Shown here one piece after another: positions 22,490 through 32,813 of a stretch of 64,000 bases of DNA (the stretch's first letter is position 1; the number at the start of each line of letters is the position of its first letter). The notes under the pieces are model-generated. The model searched no databases and was not told the origin of the DNA. It saw only the letters and a program-made list of their open reading frames with translations. A program made the translations under genes and the position numbers. Origin of the DNA: Macrothele yani (lineage: Eukaryota > Arthropoda > Arachnida > Araneae > Macrothelidae); contig CM077011.1 in the NCBI GenBank assembly GCA_039090855.1, positions 29,293,001 through 29,357,000 of the forward strand, written 5' to 3'.

Positions 22490-23079
22490 GTACAAATCGA
22501 TGACGTCCAAGTTGACAAGTTCGTCAGGAGTTGGTTCGTGGAACTAAAAACATTCACCAGTTTATTTGAAAATATACTACCAGAGTTGAGATTATGAAAA
22601 AATAAAGATGAAGTTTAAGAGGATTAAAGAGATAAAAAAACTATTTACAGTATGAATAAAATCTTTAGCCCATATCGACGTCGTCATTGGTTAAAAACGG
22701 AACCATAAACGAGTATCCGAAGTTGCATGAAGAGATTACGAGGTTTGTGTAAAATTTTATCGTTGAATAGAAGCGGGCAGTTTTTGCATAGGCGCTCAGT
22801 ACTTAAACAAGACCGTACTAGTTTCAATCCGTTTATATCACTGTCATCTTCAGTGGTATTATCATCGAAAGTTGATGCTATGCAAGGTTGGTGTGCACAA
22901 AGTGCCAAACTTCCACGTGTCATTCTTGAACAGGTTGTTACACGTCAACAAATCTCGTCTGTGTTCTTATCAACGTGACTATGTTGCGATGCCCCATATC
23001 AGGTTGGTTGTAAAGTATAGTTGTTATTTTATTCTTCTAATTATTCAGGTTCATGTTTCTCTGTGATTTATTTTTATTA
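22490..23079 (-). other. Penelope 3' untranslated region with hammerhead-like motif
   Basis: No coding frame is recognised between the endonuclease end and the left terminal repeat. On the minus strand at 22811-22856 the sequence CACTGAAGATGACAGTG is followed by GGATTGAAACTAGTACGG. This resembles the CTGA..GA / GAAAC core that Penelope elements keep as a hammerhead ribozyme, but the spacing is not canonical. Confidence 0.4.
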
Positions 23080-24311
23080 TTATTTTTTTCTTCTTTTCTT
23101 GCTCAATCAGGTATTTCCAAGGATATGGGATTTCCATTGGTGTTGATGTATTACAATTCTCTTCGTGGGTCTTTTCGATTGCAATAGCCTCAGACCATAG
23201 AATTTAATTATGGTTTTTGTGTGTAGTTAGTATTTTGATGTTTTCCCAATCTGGGATTAGTTCGTCATCAGTGCAGTGCTGTATTAGTGATGTCTTTACT
23301 TCTTTTCTTGTCCAACTCGTATAATGTTCGTTCAGTCGAGTTGCAAGTCTTGTTTTAGTGCTACGTATATGATATTTATTGTGTTTACCATCGTCAGGAT
23401 TAATTCTCGGTATCTTATAAACGCCTACTTTTTGTAAAGAATTATCGTTACTGTCATCTGTTTTTAGTAATCGTGAATTGTCGATAACTTTTTCTGCATT
23501 TTCGAAGTTGTTGTTCTTGCATTCTTTTTTTTTTTTTTTTTCAGAATACTACTTATAGGTGGTAGATATCGGGTGCTGCCATAGAATTGCATTTTATTTT
23601 TAACACAGTAGTTTTCATTTTTAGAACTTCGTTGTTTATTGATGTTATGATAAACTGAATCAATTAATCCCTTTGAGTATCCAAAGCTAATCGCAGTGTC
23701 TTTAATTCATTGCATTTCATCTTTCAGTGCTTTTTTAGTCGACGAGTGTGTAATGGCATGGTTGACAAACGATCGGAAGGCCGATGTCTTGTTTCTCCAA
23801 GGGTGACAGGATTCTTTAGGAATTATAATTGAGGCATACATAGGTTTACGGTACACATTGAAATCAGTCTTTTTCTGATTTTTGAATACAGAGATGTCTA
23901 AAAAGTTGAGTCTGTTAACTTTTTTTCACAAGTGACTTGAATTGTGGTATATATGTTATTGAAATTAATCATAAATTGTTTCATCTCGGTTTTGGAGAAC
24001 GGCCGAAAAATTAAGATATCATCGACATATCATAAGTATAATAATGGTAAGTTATTTGTAGTCTTAGTAAATATTCTTTCTTCAATATGTTGCATGATGA
24101 CTTCTGCTAATAATCCAGATATTGAAGATCCCATAGATGCTCCAAATATTTGTTTGTAAATTATATTGTTGTAGATGAAGAAATTGTAATCAGGTTAAAA
24201 GCATTAATGATACCATCGATAGTATTTGGTTCAATCTTATGTCTTCACAGTGAGGTGGATTCAGTGGTGGGGATGTTTGGGTATAAAGGACACAACGTCC
24301 AAACTGTACAT
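23080..24311 (-). pseudogene. Penelope-like reverse transcriptase and GIY-YIG endonuclease (broken)
   Basis: On the minus strand, in order: LYPNIPTTES (motif A region, near 24290), KQIFGASMGSSISGLLAEV, YVDDILIF (catalytic YVDD, near 24020), LNFLDISVFKN, FNVYRKPMYASIIIP and SCHPWRNKTSAFRSFV. Then, at about 23440-23160, GVYKIPRINP, KYHIRSTKTRLATRLNEHY and EAIAIEKTH, the GIY-YIG nuclease. Penelope-like elements combine this reverse transcriptase with GIY-YIG. The frame is nearly continuous but has several stops. The N-terminal half is missing. The gene's upstream end is cut by the transposon starting at 24312. Confidence 0.9.
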
Positions 24312-24790
24312 GGGACATTCCACGTCGGATCAATAAAAAAAAAAATAAGTTTTTGACCTCACCATTTCTGATTTTGATGAAATTTGGTATGAAACACACA
24401 TATGACAAGGTAAGTAATTCTGCCAATTTTCAGATTTTTATTTTGAAAATTGTCCAAGATAAACACATAATAAAAATCAAAATTTTCGTAAAAAATGACA
24501 AACTCGCACACTTATAAATGGCTGTAACTGTCTTCCTAATTGTAGTACAGTGACAATTGAAACACAGCTGCAAAGCTAAAGCATTGAGCTTTCTATAGAT
24601 ACCATACATGACCTTCTTACAACAGATTAAAGTTTCAAGGTCATCCACTGTGACCTTTGACCTTGAATATCTCAAAACATGCCATCTTAAACAATTACGA
24701 AAAATATATATATTATTGCTACAACATTCTTCTACCCATGTGCCAGATATTAGGCTGGCACTGGCAAGGCAGTGTAGGATTAATAGGAGT
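24312..24790. repeat. Long terminal inverted repeat, left arm of transposon 1
   Basis: It pairs with 32062-32532. Shared blocks include TTTCTGATTTTGATGAAATT, TAATTCTGCCAATTTTCAGA, CTGCAAAGCTAAAGCATT-like and TGCCAGATATTAGGCTGGCA-like stretches. The inner end is near AGGATTAATAGGAGT. Confidence 0.9.
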
Positions 24791-25807
24791 ATATGTCCTC
24801 CAGGTTAGGTTCGGACAAATGTACAATAACTGTTTTCCAGATGCATGTATATATTAATTTCACAATGTGTTACAGGTTATATTAGTGCTGTACACATACA
24901 AGTGAACCGCTTGGTTAATAAGGTTGCAAACCAAAAGAATGTGATGCCATCTTGCTAGCAGGGATCGCATTCCTCCTAAAATTCCTAATATTTTGTGACC
25001 CTCCTTAAATTCCTAAAATTATACCTAAAATTTGCTATTCTTCCTAAAATTTTCGTAAGCTTATTTATTAAAAATACAACCGTTATTAACGCCAATAAAT
25101 TTACCATTATGGTAAGGTAAAAAGACCTGTTATTGTAGAAACACAGCCTATATGCTGTGCTGCTGAAGGGAGGGAAAATGACGGCATCGAGATGCACTTG
25201 CTTCGGGGCGGGCGCTCCACTTTTGCCTTCGGACAGTTTTCGAGAGTAACAAGAGATCTAAGGGAAAAGGGGAGGGGTCATTTTCACCCCTGGTTTGCGC
25301 TTTGCAGACGAACTCCGTGGCACGCAGAAGATCGTACTTTATTTTTGTACATGCCTTGTGGAACCTCCTCTTCTCTGCTGATGTTTTGTTATTGTAAACC
25401 GCAGGTGGGTGGAAGCAAAAAGGAAACATGTGGTCTCCTTCCGCAACCTCCGGTAATGACGATGGGATGGTAGCTGAGTGTTATCGTGGCAGGCAGTAGA
25501 GCACGTGATCATTAACCTTCGATCGTGCGTCGGCGACAGCGGCCTTCGATGCGCAATATATCTCGGCTCCGACTCGCTTTGACTGAACTTGCGTGAGATG
25601 CGTATGATAGTTTCTGGTTTTGCGCCTTTTATGGTGTTCTCTGTGCTGTGTGCAGGTTCAGTTCTCTAGTGGAGACCTGCTTTTTTTTTTTTTTTCTATC
25701 TTCTGCATCCTCGCAGCCAAATTTCGGGAAGTTGTCTGGTTTTGCAATATTGGAACGTGTTTTTGTACTTCCCTTTCATTTTCTGGTTAGTAATACAAGT
25801 GTTTAAG

Positions 25808-28240
25808 ATGCCTAAATCCAAAACGAAATTTCAAGATGCGTGGCTCGCCAAAGAATTGGACGGAGTGAAGTTGAAAGAATGGTGTTCTGCAACTGAAACA
25901 ATATTTTCTGCTAAGTGTATATTGTGTTCAGAAATTTTCAACATTTCTAATAGTGGCTTTTCACAAGTAAAAGCGCATCATAAAGGGGAAAAACATTTGC
26001 AGAAATTTCAAAGTAAATTTCAAAATAAGTCCATCCTGAAAGCCTTTGGAGGACGGGATCTTCAGCCCAAAACAAATATTAGTGAAGTACTGAGTCATGA
26101 TTTACAGTTGGCTAAAGCCGAAGCATTATGGGCCATGAAAGTTGCTAAGGACAATATGTCTTTTGTTTCATGCACTGAAACAGTTGAACTTTTCAAAGAA
26201 ATGTTTCCTGATTCTGCTATTGCAGCCAAAATGCAACTTAAAGAAAAAAAGTTGCTTATGTGATACCACATGGATTGTCAAAATATTTTGAAGAGGATTT
26301 GAAAAAGACTTTGCATCTAGTAGCCCAGGAAAGGTTACTATGGCATTTGATGAAACTACAAATACACAAGGGAAACGGCAGTTGGATGTGTATCTCAGGT
26401 ACTGGTCTTCAGAAATAAATTCAATTTCTTGCCGATACCTAACAAGCGTTTTTCTGGGTCATGCAACAGCAGATATTTTGCTAAAAGAAATTCTTGATGT
26501 GTTATCATCCTTCAATATTTCGTTGAACAGAATTATTTGTGTATCCATGGACAGCCCAAATGTAAATAAGTGCTTTTTTACGCAAATTCAATGAAGTTGT
26601 AAAACAAGAAACAGGCCAGAAATATTTGGAACTAGGTTTTTGCAACCTGCATGGTGTTAGTAATGCATTTAAAAATTTTTTGACAAGCTTAAATATAGAT
26701 TTTGACGAATTTGCTACTGATATGCATTACTTTTTAAAGAGTAGTGCTGCAAGACGAGAGGATTATAAATCTGTCGAGGATATAACACTGGTCACAGCCA
26801 AATTTCTTTGCGTCATGTCAGCAACAGATGGTTAACCGTTGGTTCTGCAGCCCAGAGGCTCTTGGATCAATTTCTAAAATGTTACAGAATATTTTTTAAA
26901 CTTCTTGCCATCTCAAAAAATATTTGAAAAACAACTACGCAATTCGGCAAGGTATAAAAGAATTCACTGTTTCCTGAAAAATGAGCTAACTCCTTGCTAT
27001 TTAGCATTAATTTCATTTTCACACCAAAATTTTGAAAAGTTTTCATTATGTTATCAGAGTGAAGAACCAAAAATACACCAGTTATATTCTGATTTAAATA
27101 CTTTAATGAGGAATGTTATGGCTCAGTTTATCCAAGATGATGTTATTGCAGGGAAATTTGGAGAAGACCTAAAGAATGTAGATTTTGAAAACAAGAATTC
27201 ATGGAAAAACTAGGGGAGTTAGAAGTTGGTATGAAGACAAAAATCTCCTCAGGAATGTTCAGGAGACCAGGCAGAAATTATTTCTCTTAGATGTAAGATC
27301 ATCACTAATTGCAACCACAAAATATTTAAAGTCAAATTTGTCATTCTGCAATCAAAAGCTAAGAGACATAGAAGTTTTAAAGGTAAAAGAACCAAAGAAA
27401 GAGTCAACTCAACTTTCAGTCACTGAAGGACTTTTGGAAATAACCAGAATTTCAAGTGTTTTGCATCTTTCTGAGAAACAAATTGATAAAGTAAGAGAAG
27501 AGTGGAAACTTTTAAATTGCAATAAGCCAACTCTAGATGAACTAGTGAAATTTTCAGAGGAAGGGCATATTCCAGTGCGGATTGATCATTACTGGCGTAA
27601 TATATTTAGTATTAAAGACTCTAGCGGAAAAGAAAAATACTCAAATCTTGCTAAACTTATCAAGTCAATATTAGTTTTACCTCATGGTAATGCTGATGCA
27701 GAAAGGGGATTTTCGGTTAACACTGCTCTGTTAAGGAAGGACAAGGCTAACTTAAAAGACTCAACTATAACATCATTAAGAATAGTTAAAGGGGCCATTA
27801 AACACTATGGATGTGTAAGTAAAGTTCCCATAACAAGAAATTTGTTAAATAGTGTTCATGATTCACATAAATTTTATAAAGAGTATGTTGATAAGCTGAA
27901 GGAAGAAGAATCAAAACAGGTAAAAGAAAGGAAGCAGAAAGAGAGGGAAAATAAGGAAAAGCAGCTAGAGATGAAAAGAAAAGCTGAGTTTGATGACAAA
28001 ATAAAAGAAAATGATGCAGAAATAAATAGGCTTAAAAAAGATAAAGAAGCCTCCCTAGCAGTAATTCAAGAGGGAACAGAAAGAATGAGAAAAGCTGTAG
28101 AAAAACAAAATGCTGTTGAAATAGCAGTTGCCTCTAACTTGATCATACAAGGTTCAGCTGAAATAAAGAAAACTGAAAGTAAATTAGTTGTGGTGGAAGC
28201 ATCAAAAGATAGGCTAATCAGAAAAAGGTTAAAACAATAA
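25808..28240 (+). pseudogene. hAT transposase with C-terminal coiled coil (frameshifted)
   Basis: It starts MPKSKTKFQDAWLAKELDG at 25808. A BED-like finger follows: CILCSEIF..HHKGEKHLQKF. Then LFKEMFPDSAIAAKMQLKEK, MAFDETTNTQGKRQLDVYLR (the region of the first catalytic residue), CVSMDSPNVNKCF, GFCNLHGVSNAF and, in the last long frame, the dimerisation block ILVLPHGNADAERGFSVNT. About 130 residues of Lys/Glu-rich coiled coil follow and end at 28240. The frame is broken near 26263, 26590, 26835 and 27200; the final 351 residues are open. The coiled-coil tail is longer than in the other hAT copies here. Confidence 0.88.
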
Positions 28241-28509
28241 TATGAAAAAAGTAATTCAGTGAACAATTGTACATAGTTCTTGGTTTTCAATTACCTTTTT
28301 AGGATATTATAATTTAATGTGAAACCTGAAAACTTTACTGTGAAAATCGTGAATTGCTTCTGGTTCAACAGCATATTAATGTTCAAAGTGAAACTTGAAT
28401 GTGGTAAATATACTTGAATATGATAATAACACGTGAAAAGATAAGAACTGAACATTAGAAGTAAATCATACTTAAACTTTAGACGTTATGCAAAAAATTT
28501 GGGTGTGAA

Positions 28510-29065
28510 CTTCGACCATATATACTAATGGACTGCGCATACTGGCAATAGCTGCATCAAAGCCGCCATGGCTCAAACATTGGGCACGTCATCATCAGAC
28601 TCCAAATTTGGTGTAAAAATGCTGTTATGATTACTAATTTACGCTGCAGAACTTCAGTGTTTTCTTTGTATTATGTGAATGCGCCTCATATATAATGAAA
28701 ACTCTTCAGGTAAGTTTACTTATGAGCTATATACATGCATGATTGGGTTGTTTACATTTTGTGATTTATAGTGTGATGAACATTTGCGAAGAATTTAGAA
28801 CATGCATTCCATTTTTTTTTTCTTAAGTTACTATATTTTTATATCAATAGCTGCAAGTTTCTGGTTAAGTAATTGAACTTTATTGACTTAGGTATTTAAT
28901 TCGCTTCTTACCCATGAAAAATCATAGAACTTTCTTTACTATATCGCTCAGAGCAACCATAAGCACAGCAGGTGTAACCCATCTTTTTGACTGTTGTCAT
29001 GTGATTTTATGTTGGAGCCAGAAATTTTGATGTCATGCGCAGTCTATCAGTATATATGGTTGAAG
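28510..29065. mobile_element. 556-bp MITE nested in hAT-3
   Basis: The left end CTTCGACCATATATACTAAT and the right end complement CTTCAACCATATATACTGAT continue into GACTGCGCAT, giving about 31-bp terminal repeats. An 8-bp duplication GGTGTGAA flanks it (28502-28509 and 29066-29073). The interior has no coding potential. An 8-bp duplication fits hAT or P-type transposases; which one mobilised it cannot be told. Confidence 0.85.
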
Positions 29066-29225
29066 GGTGTGAAGTAAACTCTTTACAATGTATACAAAGT
29101 TGTTTTACTAAATGTATACAAATATACATCTAGTTTTTATTGAAATACACTCCTAAAATTTTCCTAAAATTTTTCTAAAAAGTCCTACCTAAAATTTAAA
29201 AAGTCCTACCTGATCCCTGTGCTAG

Positions 29226-31613
29226 TGACCATCTCTATTTCTCTTCTCTCCATAAAATATGTCCGACCTGTTGCTGTTCGTAGGTCAACCTTAGTAATGA
29301 TCGCTGTTTTATCCACTTCTAATATATCTGGCTTCTGTGGGTATGCGAAAGACACTGAAGGTCCATGTGGGTGCAGAAAACTTATCTTAACTTGTTCTGT
29401 AGGAATGTTCACATCCAAAACACAACCAACTCACCACTGGTTATCATACTCAACAATAACATAGCCACGAATATCCTCCAGATCCAGTTCTATTGGATTT
29501 AGCAATACTGACTCAGCCTTGTATTTAGTTGAGTTTGAATACATCTTGGTTTTAATAGCTGTGCTGCTTACTGGTATTACACAGTGAAGTTTTTGAGTAC
29601 CAGGAATTGGTCGAGCACTAGCATGACGTATCTCGAGGAACTCCTTGTGTTTCTCATAGTCCTTGTCCGTGCTGTATTTAAAATGGCACAAAGGAATGTT
29701 TCTGGAAGCCCAATCATACAGTTGTTGCGGTGTCATAATTTGGTCATTGTATGAACACTGAAGGCTGGCACGTGCAGCTAATCTCTTAATGGTGCCTGCC
29801 ACGCCATCACATGGCCCCTTTCCATGTGAGGTGGCAAAGAAATGCCACTCAGCTGTGATACCAAAATCTACATCATGATGGCACAGATTGACAAAATTCT
29901 TCCTGTTCTTATACTGTGAGGCTGCACCATCTGAGAAGTAATAGATGTGTTCTACTTTCTTGTCAAAATGTGATGATATAAACTGCAACAATTGGCTCTG
30001 GAAAAGGTGAACACTGATAGTGTCATGCTTAAGACATTCTGAGATGACAACAAGAGAAACATGATCCAACTGAAGTGTGTGTGAACTTTTGTAGTACACG
30101 ACGAAAGGGTGAATAGTAGCTTGGGAGTTGTTCCAGTGGTATCCTTGGACTGCATCCTGTAGTATGAAGGAATAATTCTCAGCAAAATCGCACAACACAA
30201 CACACTGATTATCATCAAGGTTTTCTTTCAGATTTGACAGAAAGTATGACTGCTGAATAGCTATAAAAGAATGTGGCAATAGCAATTTCACTTTTGATTC
30301 AAAGGTCTCAAGGAATTCTACAGTGTTACAGACTGTCATAAGTGTTGTGCGATCAGTTGTAGTCCACAATTTATATACAATTTCATCAATCCTATTCAAG
30401 GTGAATAAGCTACTTATTTGCTCTAGTAAGTGTGCTATACCAGGACAAGAATCACACTTGAAGAAGCATTCTGGAAGAGGAGGGTTACAAGTTATTCTTG
30501 CAAGGTAATCTTTGTATATCCTAACTGGTAATTCATCATTACGAGTTAAGTCTTGCAATTTGCACCCTGCTAGCATAAGTTTTACATTTTCATGAGCACA
30601 ACACACACAGACACAGTGTGTTCCACTTGCACCAGCCAGCACACAATTCTTTGGGCGTAAACCACAGAACTTTGAAAACCCTACTTTGACATTAGGATTC
30701 TTGTCTTTAAATCCTAGAAATCTCTCTTTCAAATTTCCTAGAATAAGACATTTCTGTTTTTGTACTTTTGATCCTGATTCCATCATTGTAACAAAATCTT
30801 TTTTCCTGGTAAACAACGGCTCACTTCATCACTATTATAGTATGCAATAACATTTTCAACTGTGCGTTTTCCCAGGCCTAGGATTTGGAGTTGCTAAAAT
30901 ACCCTGCTCTTCCACAAGATTTTTAGACTTTCGTGCCATGTAATATGTTATACCAAATTCTTCCTGAATTTTACGAATACTCCAGGTTCTAGGTAATATT
31001 GTTAGTATTTGGACTTTAACACTGCTAGAGTCTGTTTCTTGAAATTTTTCTTTCAACTGTGAAATCATGACCGATTCATCAGACACTGTCACAGGATTAT
31101 CACATTCTGGAACATCTAAGTAAGTCTTTTATCACTTCACCAATTTTCTGATATTTCTTCTTACTGTACTGTCCAACACCTAATCTTTTTTTTTTTTTTC
31201 ACAGGAGATTCGCCTAGAGAAAGTAACGTATCATTCAGACTATCCAAAGTTGTGTGTCTGTCAGTCCATATCTCACTCTTCACCACTCCTTCTGAATTAT
31301 CTTCACTTAACCGAGGTTGTTCTGCCTCTGCATCTGTTTCAATTATACATGAAGGGCCTGGCATTTCAGAGATAGATTTTCAGCATGAACTACATATTTT
31401 CTGTTCTAATGTTATATTTGGACATTTCTGAACCATCCAAGGCTGTACTTTTCTCAGATTCTTTCTAAACCTTGTGTGTCCACTTTTATCCAGAGGATTG
31501 CAACAAAAAATTTGACTTTTAAAGTCCATTTTGGTTAGTGAAACAGCACCTGCAAAAAAAATGATAAATAAATATAGTTTGATAAAAAGAAATTGATTAA
31601 ATAAAGATAACAA
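29226..31613 (-). pseudogene. Transposase of long-TIR transposon 1 (DFAENY/FSDG/HGKG family)
   Basis: In minus-strand order: a Cys-rich start (CCNPLDKSGHTRFRKNLRKV, CSSC); an acidic linker with SLNDTLLSLGESPVK; a helix-turn-helix-like block PRTWSIRKIQEEFGITYYMA; then a 461-residue open frame (30816-29431) with GFSKFCGLRPKNCVLAGASG, THCVCVCCAHENVKLML, LCDFAENYSFILQDAVQGYH, IYYFSDGAASQYKN and FFATSHGKGPCDGVAGTIKR. The conserved Asp of DFAENY, the Asp of FSDG and the Asp of CDG may form the catalytic triad. Frameshifts sit in the A-run near 31190 and near 30850. The last residues are cut by hAT-3 and resume beyond 24958. The domain blocks are clear; the superfamily is unsure. Confidence 0.85.
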
Positions 31614-31734
31614 AGATAAAATAAAATAACAATTAAACAGTTAACAATGTTACAGATAAATTGATAACCACACATTCACAAGCTCAGAATTGAAATAACA
31701 GCAAATGTAAAATGGTGTACCAGTAAGATTTCTC

Positions 31735-31837
31735 ATTGGCTGTAATAAGAAGCCTTGCCATTGGCTTTAATAAGAAACCCTGTCATTGGCTCTAATAAGA
31801 AGCTTTGTCATTGGCTAAGAAGAAGCCCTGCCATTGG
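31735..31837 (-). promoter_or_regulatory. Array of five CCAAT boxes upstream of the transposase
   Basis: ATTGG (CCAAT on the minus, coding strand) occurs at 31735, 31760, 31785, 31810 and 31833, within a 25-bp tandem unit of the type CATTGGCTnTAATAAGAAnCC. The array lies about 120 bp upstream of the start of the minus-strand transposase frame and inside the element. CCAAT is the binding site of the NF-Y factor in animals. A promoter role is inferred from position and regular spacing. Confidence 0.6.
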
Positions 31838-32061
31838 TTAAAATGGGTGGAGTTTCAATCTCTGATCTCAAAGATTTGTTGACATTATTTACTGCTGAAA
31901 ATTGTGTCTATCAAGTAAAATTGTTGTCACATAGCATATTTCTGATAAATCTGTTATAATATATACACATTTCATGTATAATAAACACAAATCCTCAACG
32001 TAAGAAATATTTATTGCATGGTATGTCTCTGTGCCTTACATACAGAAGGGTGCAGCATGAC

Positions 32062-32532
32062 ACTCCTATTAATCCTACACTGCCTTGCCATTGTGGTGCC
32101 AGCCTAATATCTGGCACATGGGTAGAAAAATGTTGTAGCAATAAAAAAAAAAAAAAAAATTCGTAATTTTTTAAGATGGCATGTTTTGAAATATTCTAGG
32201 TCAAAGTGGATGACCTTGAAACTTTAATCTGTTGTAAGAAGGTCATGTATGGTATCTATAGAAAGCTCAAAATGCTTTAGCTTTGCAGCTGTGTTTGAAT
32301 TGTCACTGTACTACAATTAGGAAAACAGTTACAGCCATTTATAAGTGTACGAGTTTGTCATTTTTTACGAAGATTTCTATTTTTATTATGTGTGTATCTT
32401 GGACAATTTTCAAAATAAAAATCTGAAAATTGGCAGAATTACTTACCTTGTCATGTGTGTGCATCATACCAAATTTCATCAAAATCAGAAATGTGAGGCC
32501 AAGAAGGTGATTGATCTGACATGGAATTGCTC
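32062..32532. repeat. Long terminal inverted repeat, right arm of transposon 1
   Basis: This is the reverse complement of 24312-24790 with moderate divergence and a long A run at 32142-32158 that has expanded relative to the left arm. Confidence 0.9.
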
Positions 32533-32605
32533 ACATGGTAAATTCTGTGCTGACTATATATTCATGATTGCTGTAAAATACTTTTAAGTAGTGGTATAGA
32601 CTTTT

Positions 32606-32813
32606 CTGGGGAATAAATCAACCAACAATAACCTTCCAGATTGTGCTACAATATTGGGTAAGTGCAACATTCTCAGGACAAATTAATAACTGTTGAAATG
32701 TTTTATATTTTATCTCCTTGAAAATTTATCTGATAGTAAGAGTAATGAAGCATAGAGCACTCAACTTGAAGATACTTTATAACGTGTGTAACAGTAGTGA
32801 TAATAGTTATACA
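32606..32813. repeat. Penelope terminal repeat, right copy
   Basis: This is the inverted partner of 22287-22489. It reads through GATAATAGTTATACAACTAT without the mariner present in the left copy, which gives the empty site for that insertion. Confidence 0.85.

Larger units (their letters stand above)
24959..29219 (+). mobile_element. hAT transposon (hAT-3) with 6-bp target duplication
   Basis: The left end is CAGGGATC with a CCTAAAATTCC-rich subterminal stretch; the right end is GATCCCTG preceded by repeated CCTAAAATT and AAGTCCTACCT blocks. TGCTAG flanks both sides (24953-24958 and 29220-29225). The transposase is at 25808-28240. A GC-rich 5' segment at 25190-25720 is probably the promoter and leader. 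A MITE is inserted near the 3' end (28510-29065). The 6-bp duplication matches the other hAT elements in the window, although the terminal repeat differs. Confidence 0.9.
24312..32532 (-). mobile_element. Long-TIR DDE transposon 1 (Sola-like?) inserted in the Penelope RT gene
   Basis: The ends at 24312-24790 and 32062-32532 are inverted repeats of about 475 bp. The outermost bases are GGGACATTCCACGTC on the left and the complement of GAGCAATTCCATGTC on the right. A 4-bp duplication ACAT sits at 24308-24311 and 32533-32536. Inside are a minus-strand transposase (29226-31613) and a hAT inserted at 24959-29219; without that hAT the element is about 3.95 kb. The second copy at 44306-52064 has similar termini and also a 4-bp duplication. 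A GRG start and 4-bp duplications recall Sola elements, but this is from memory and unverified. Confidence 0.85.
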
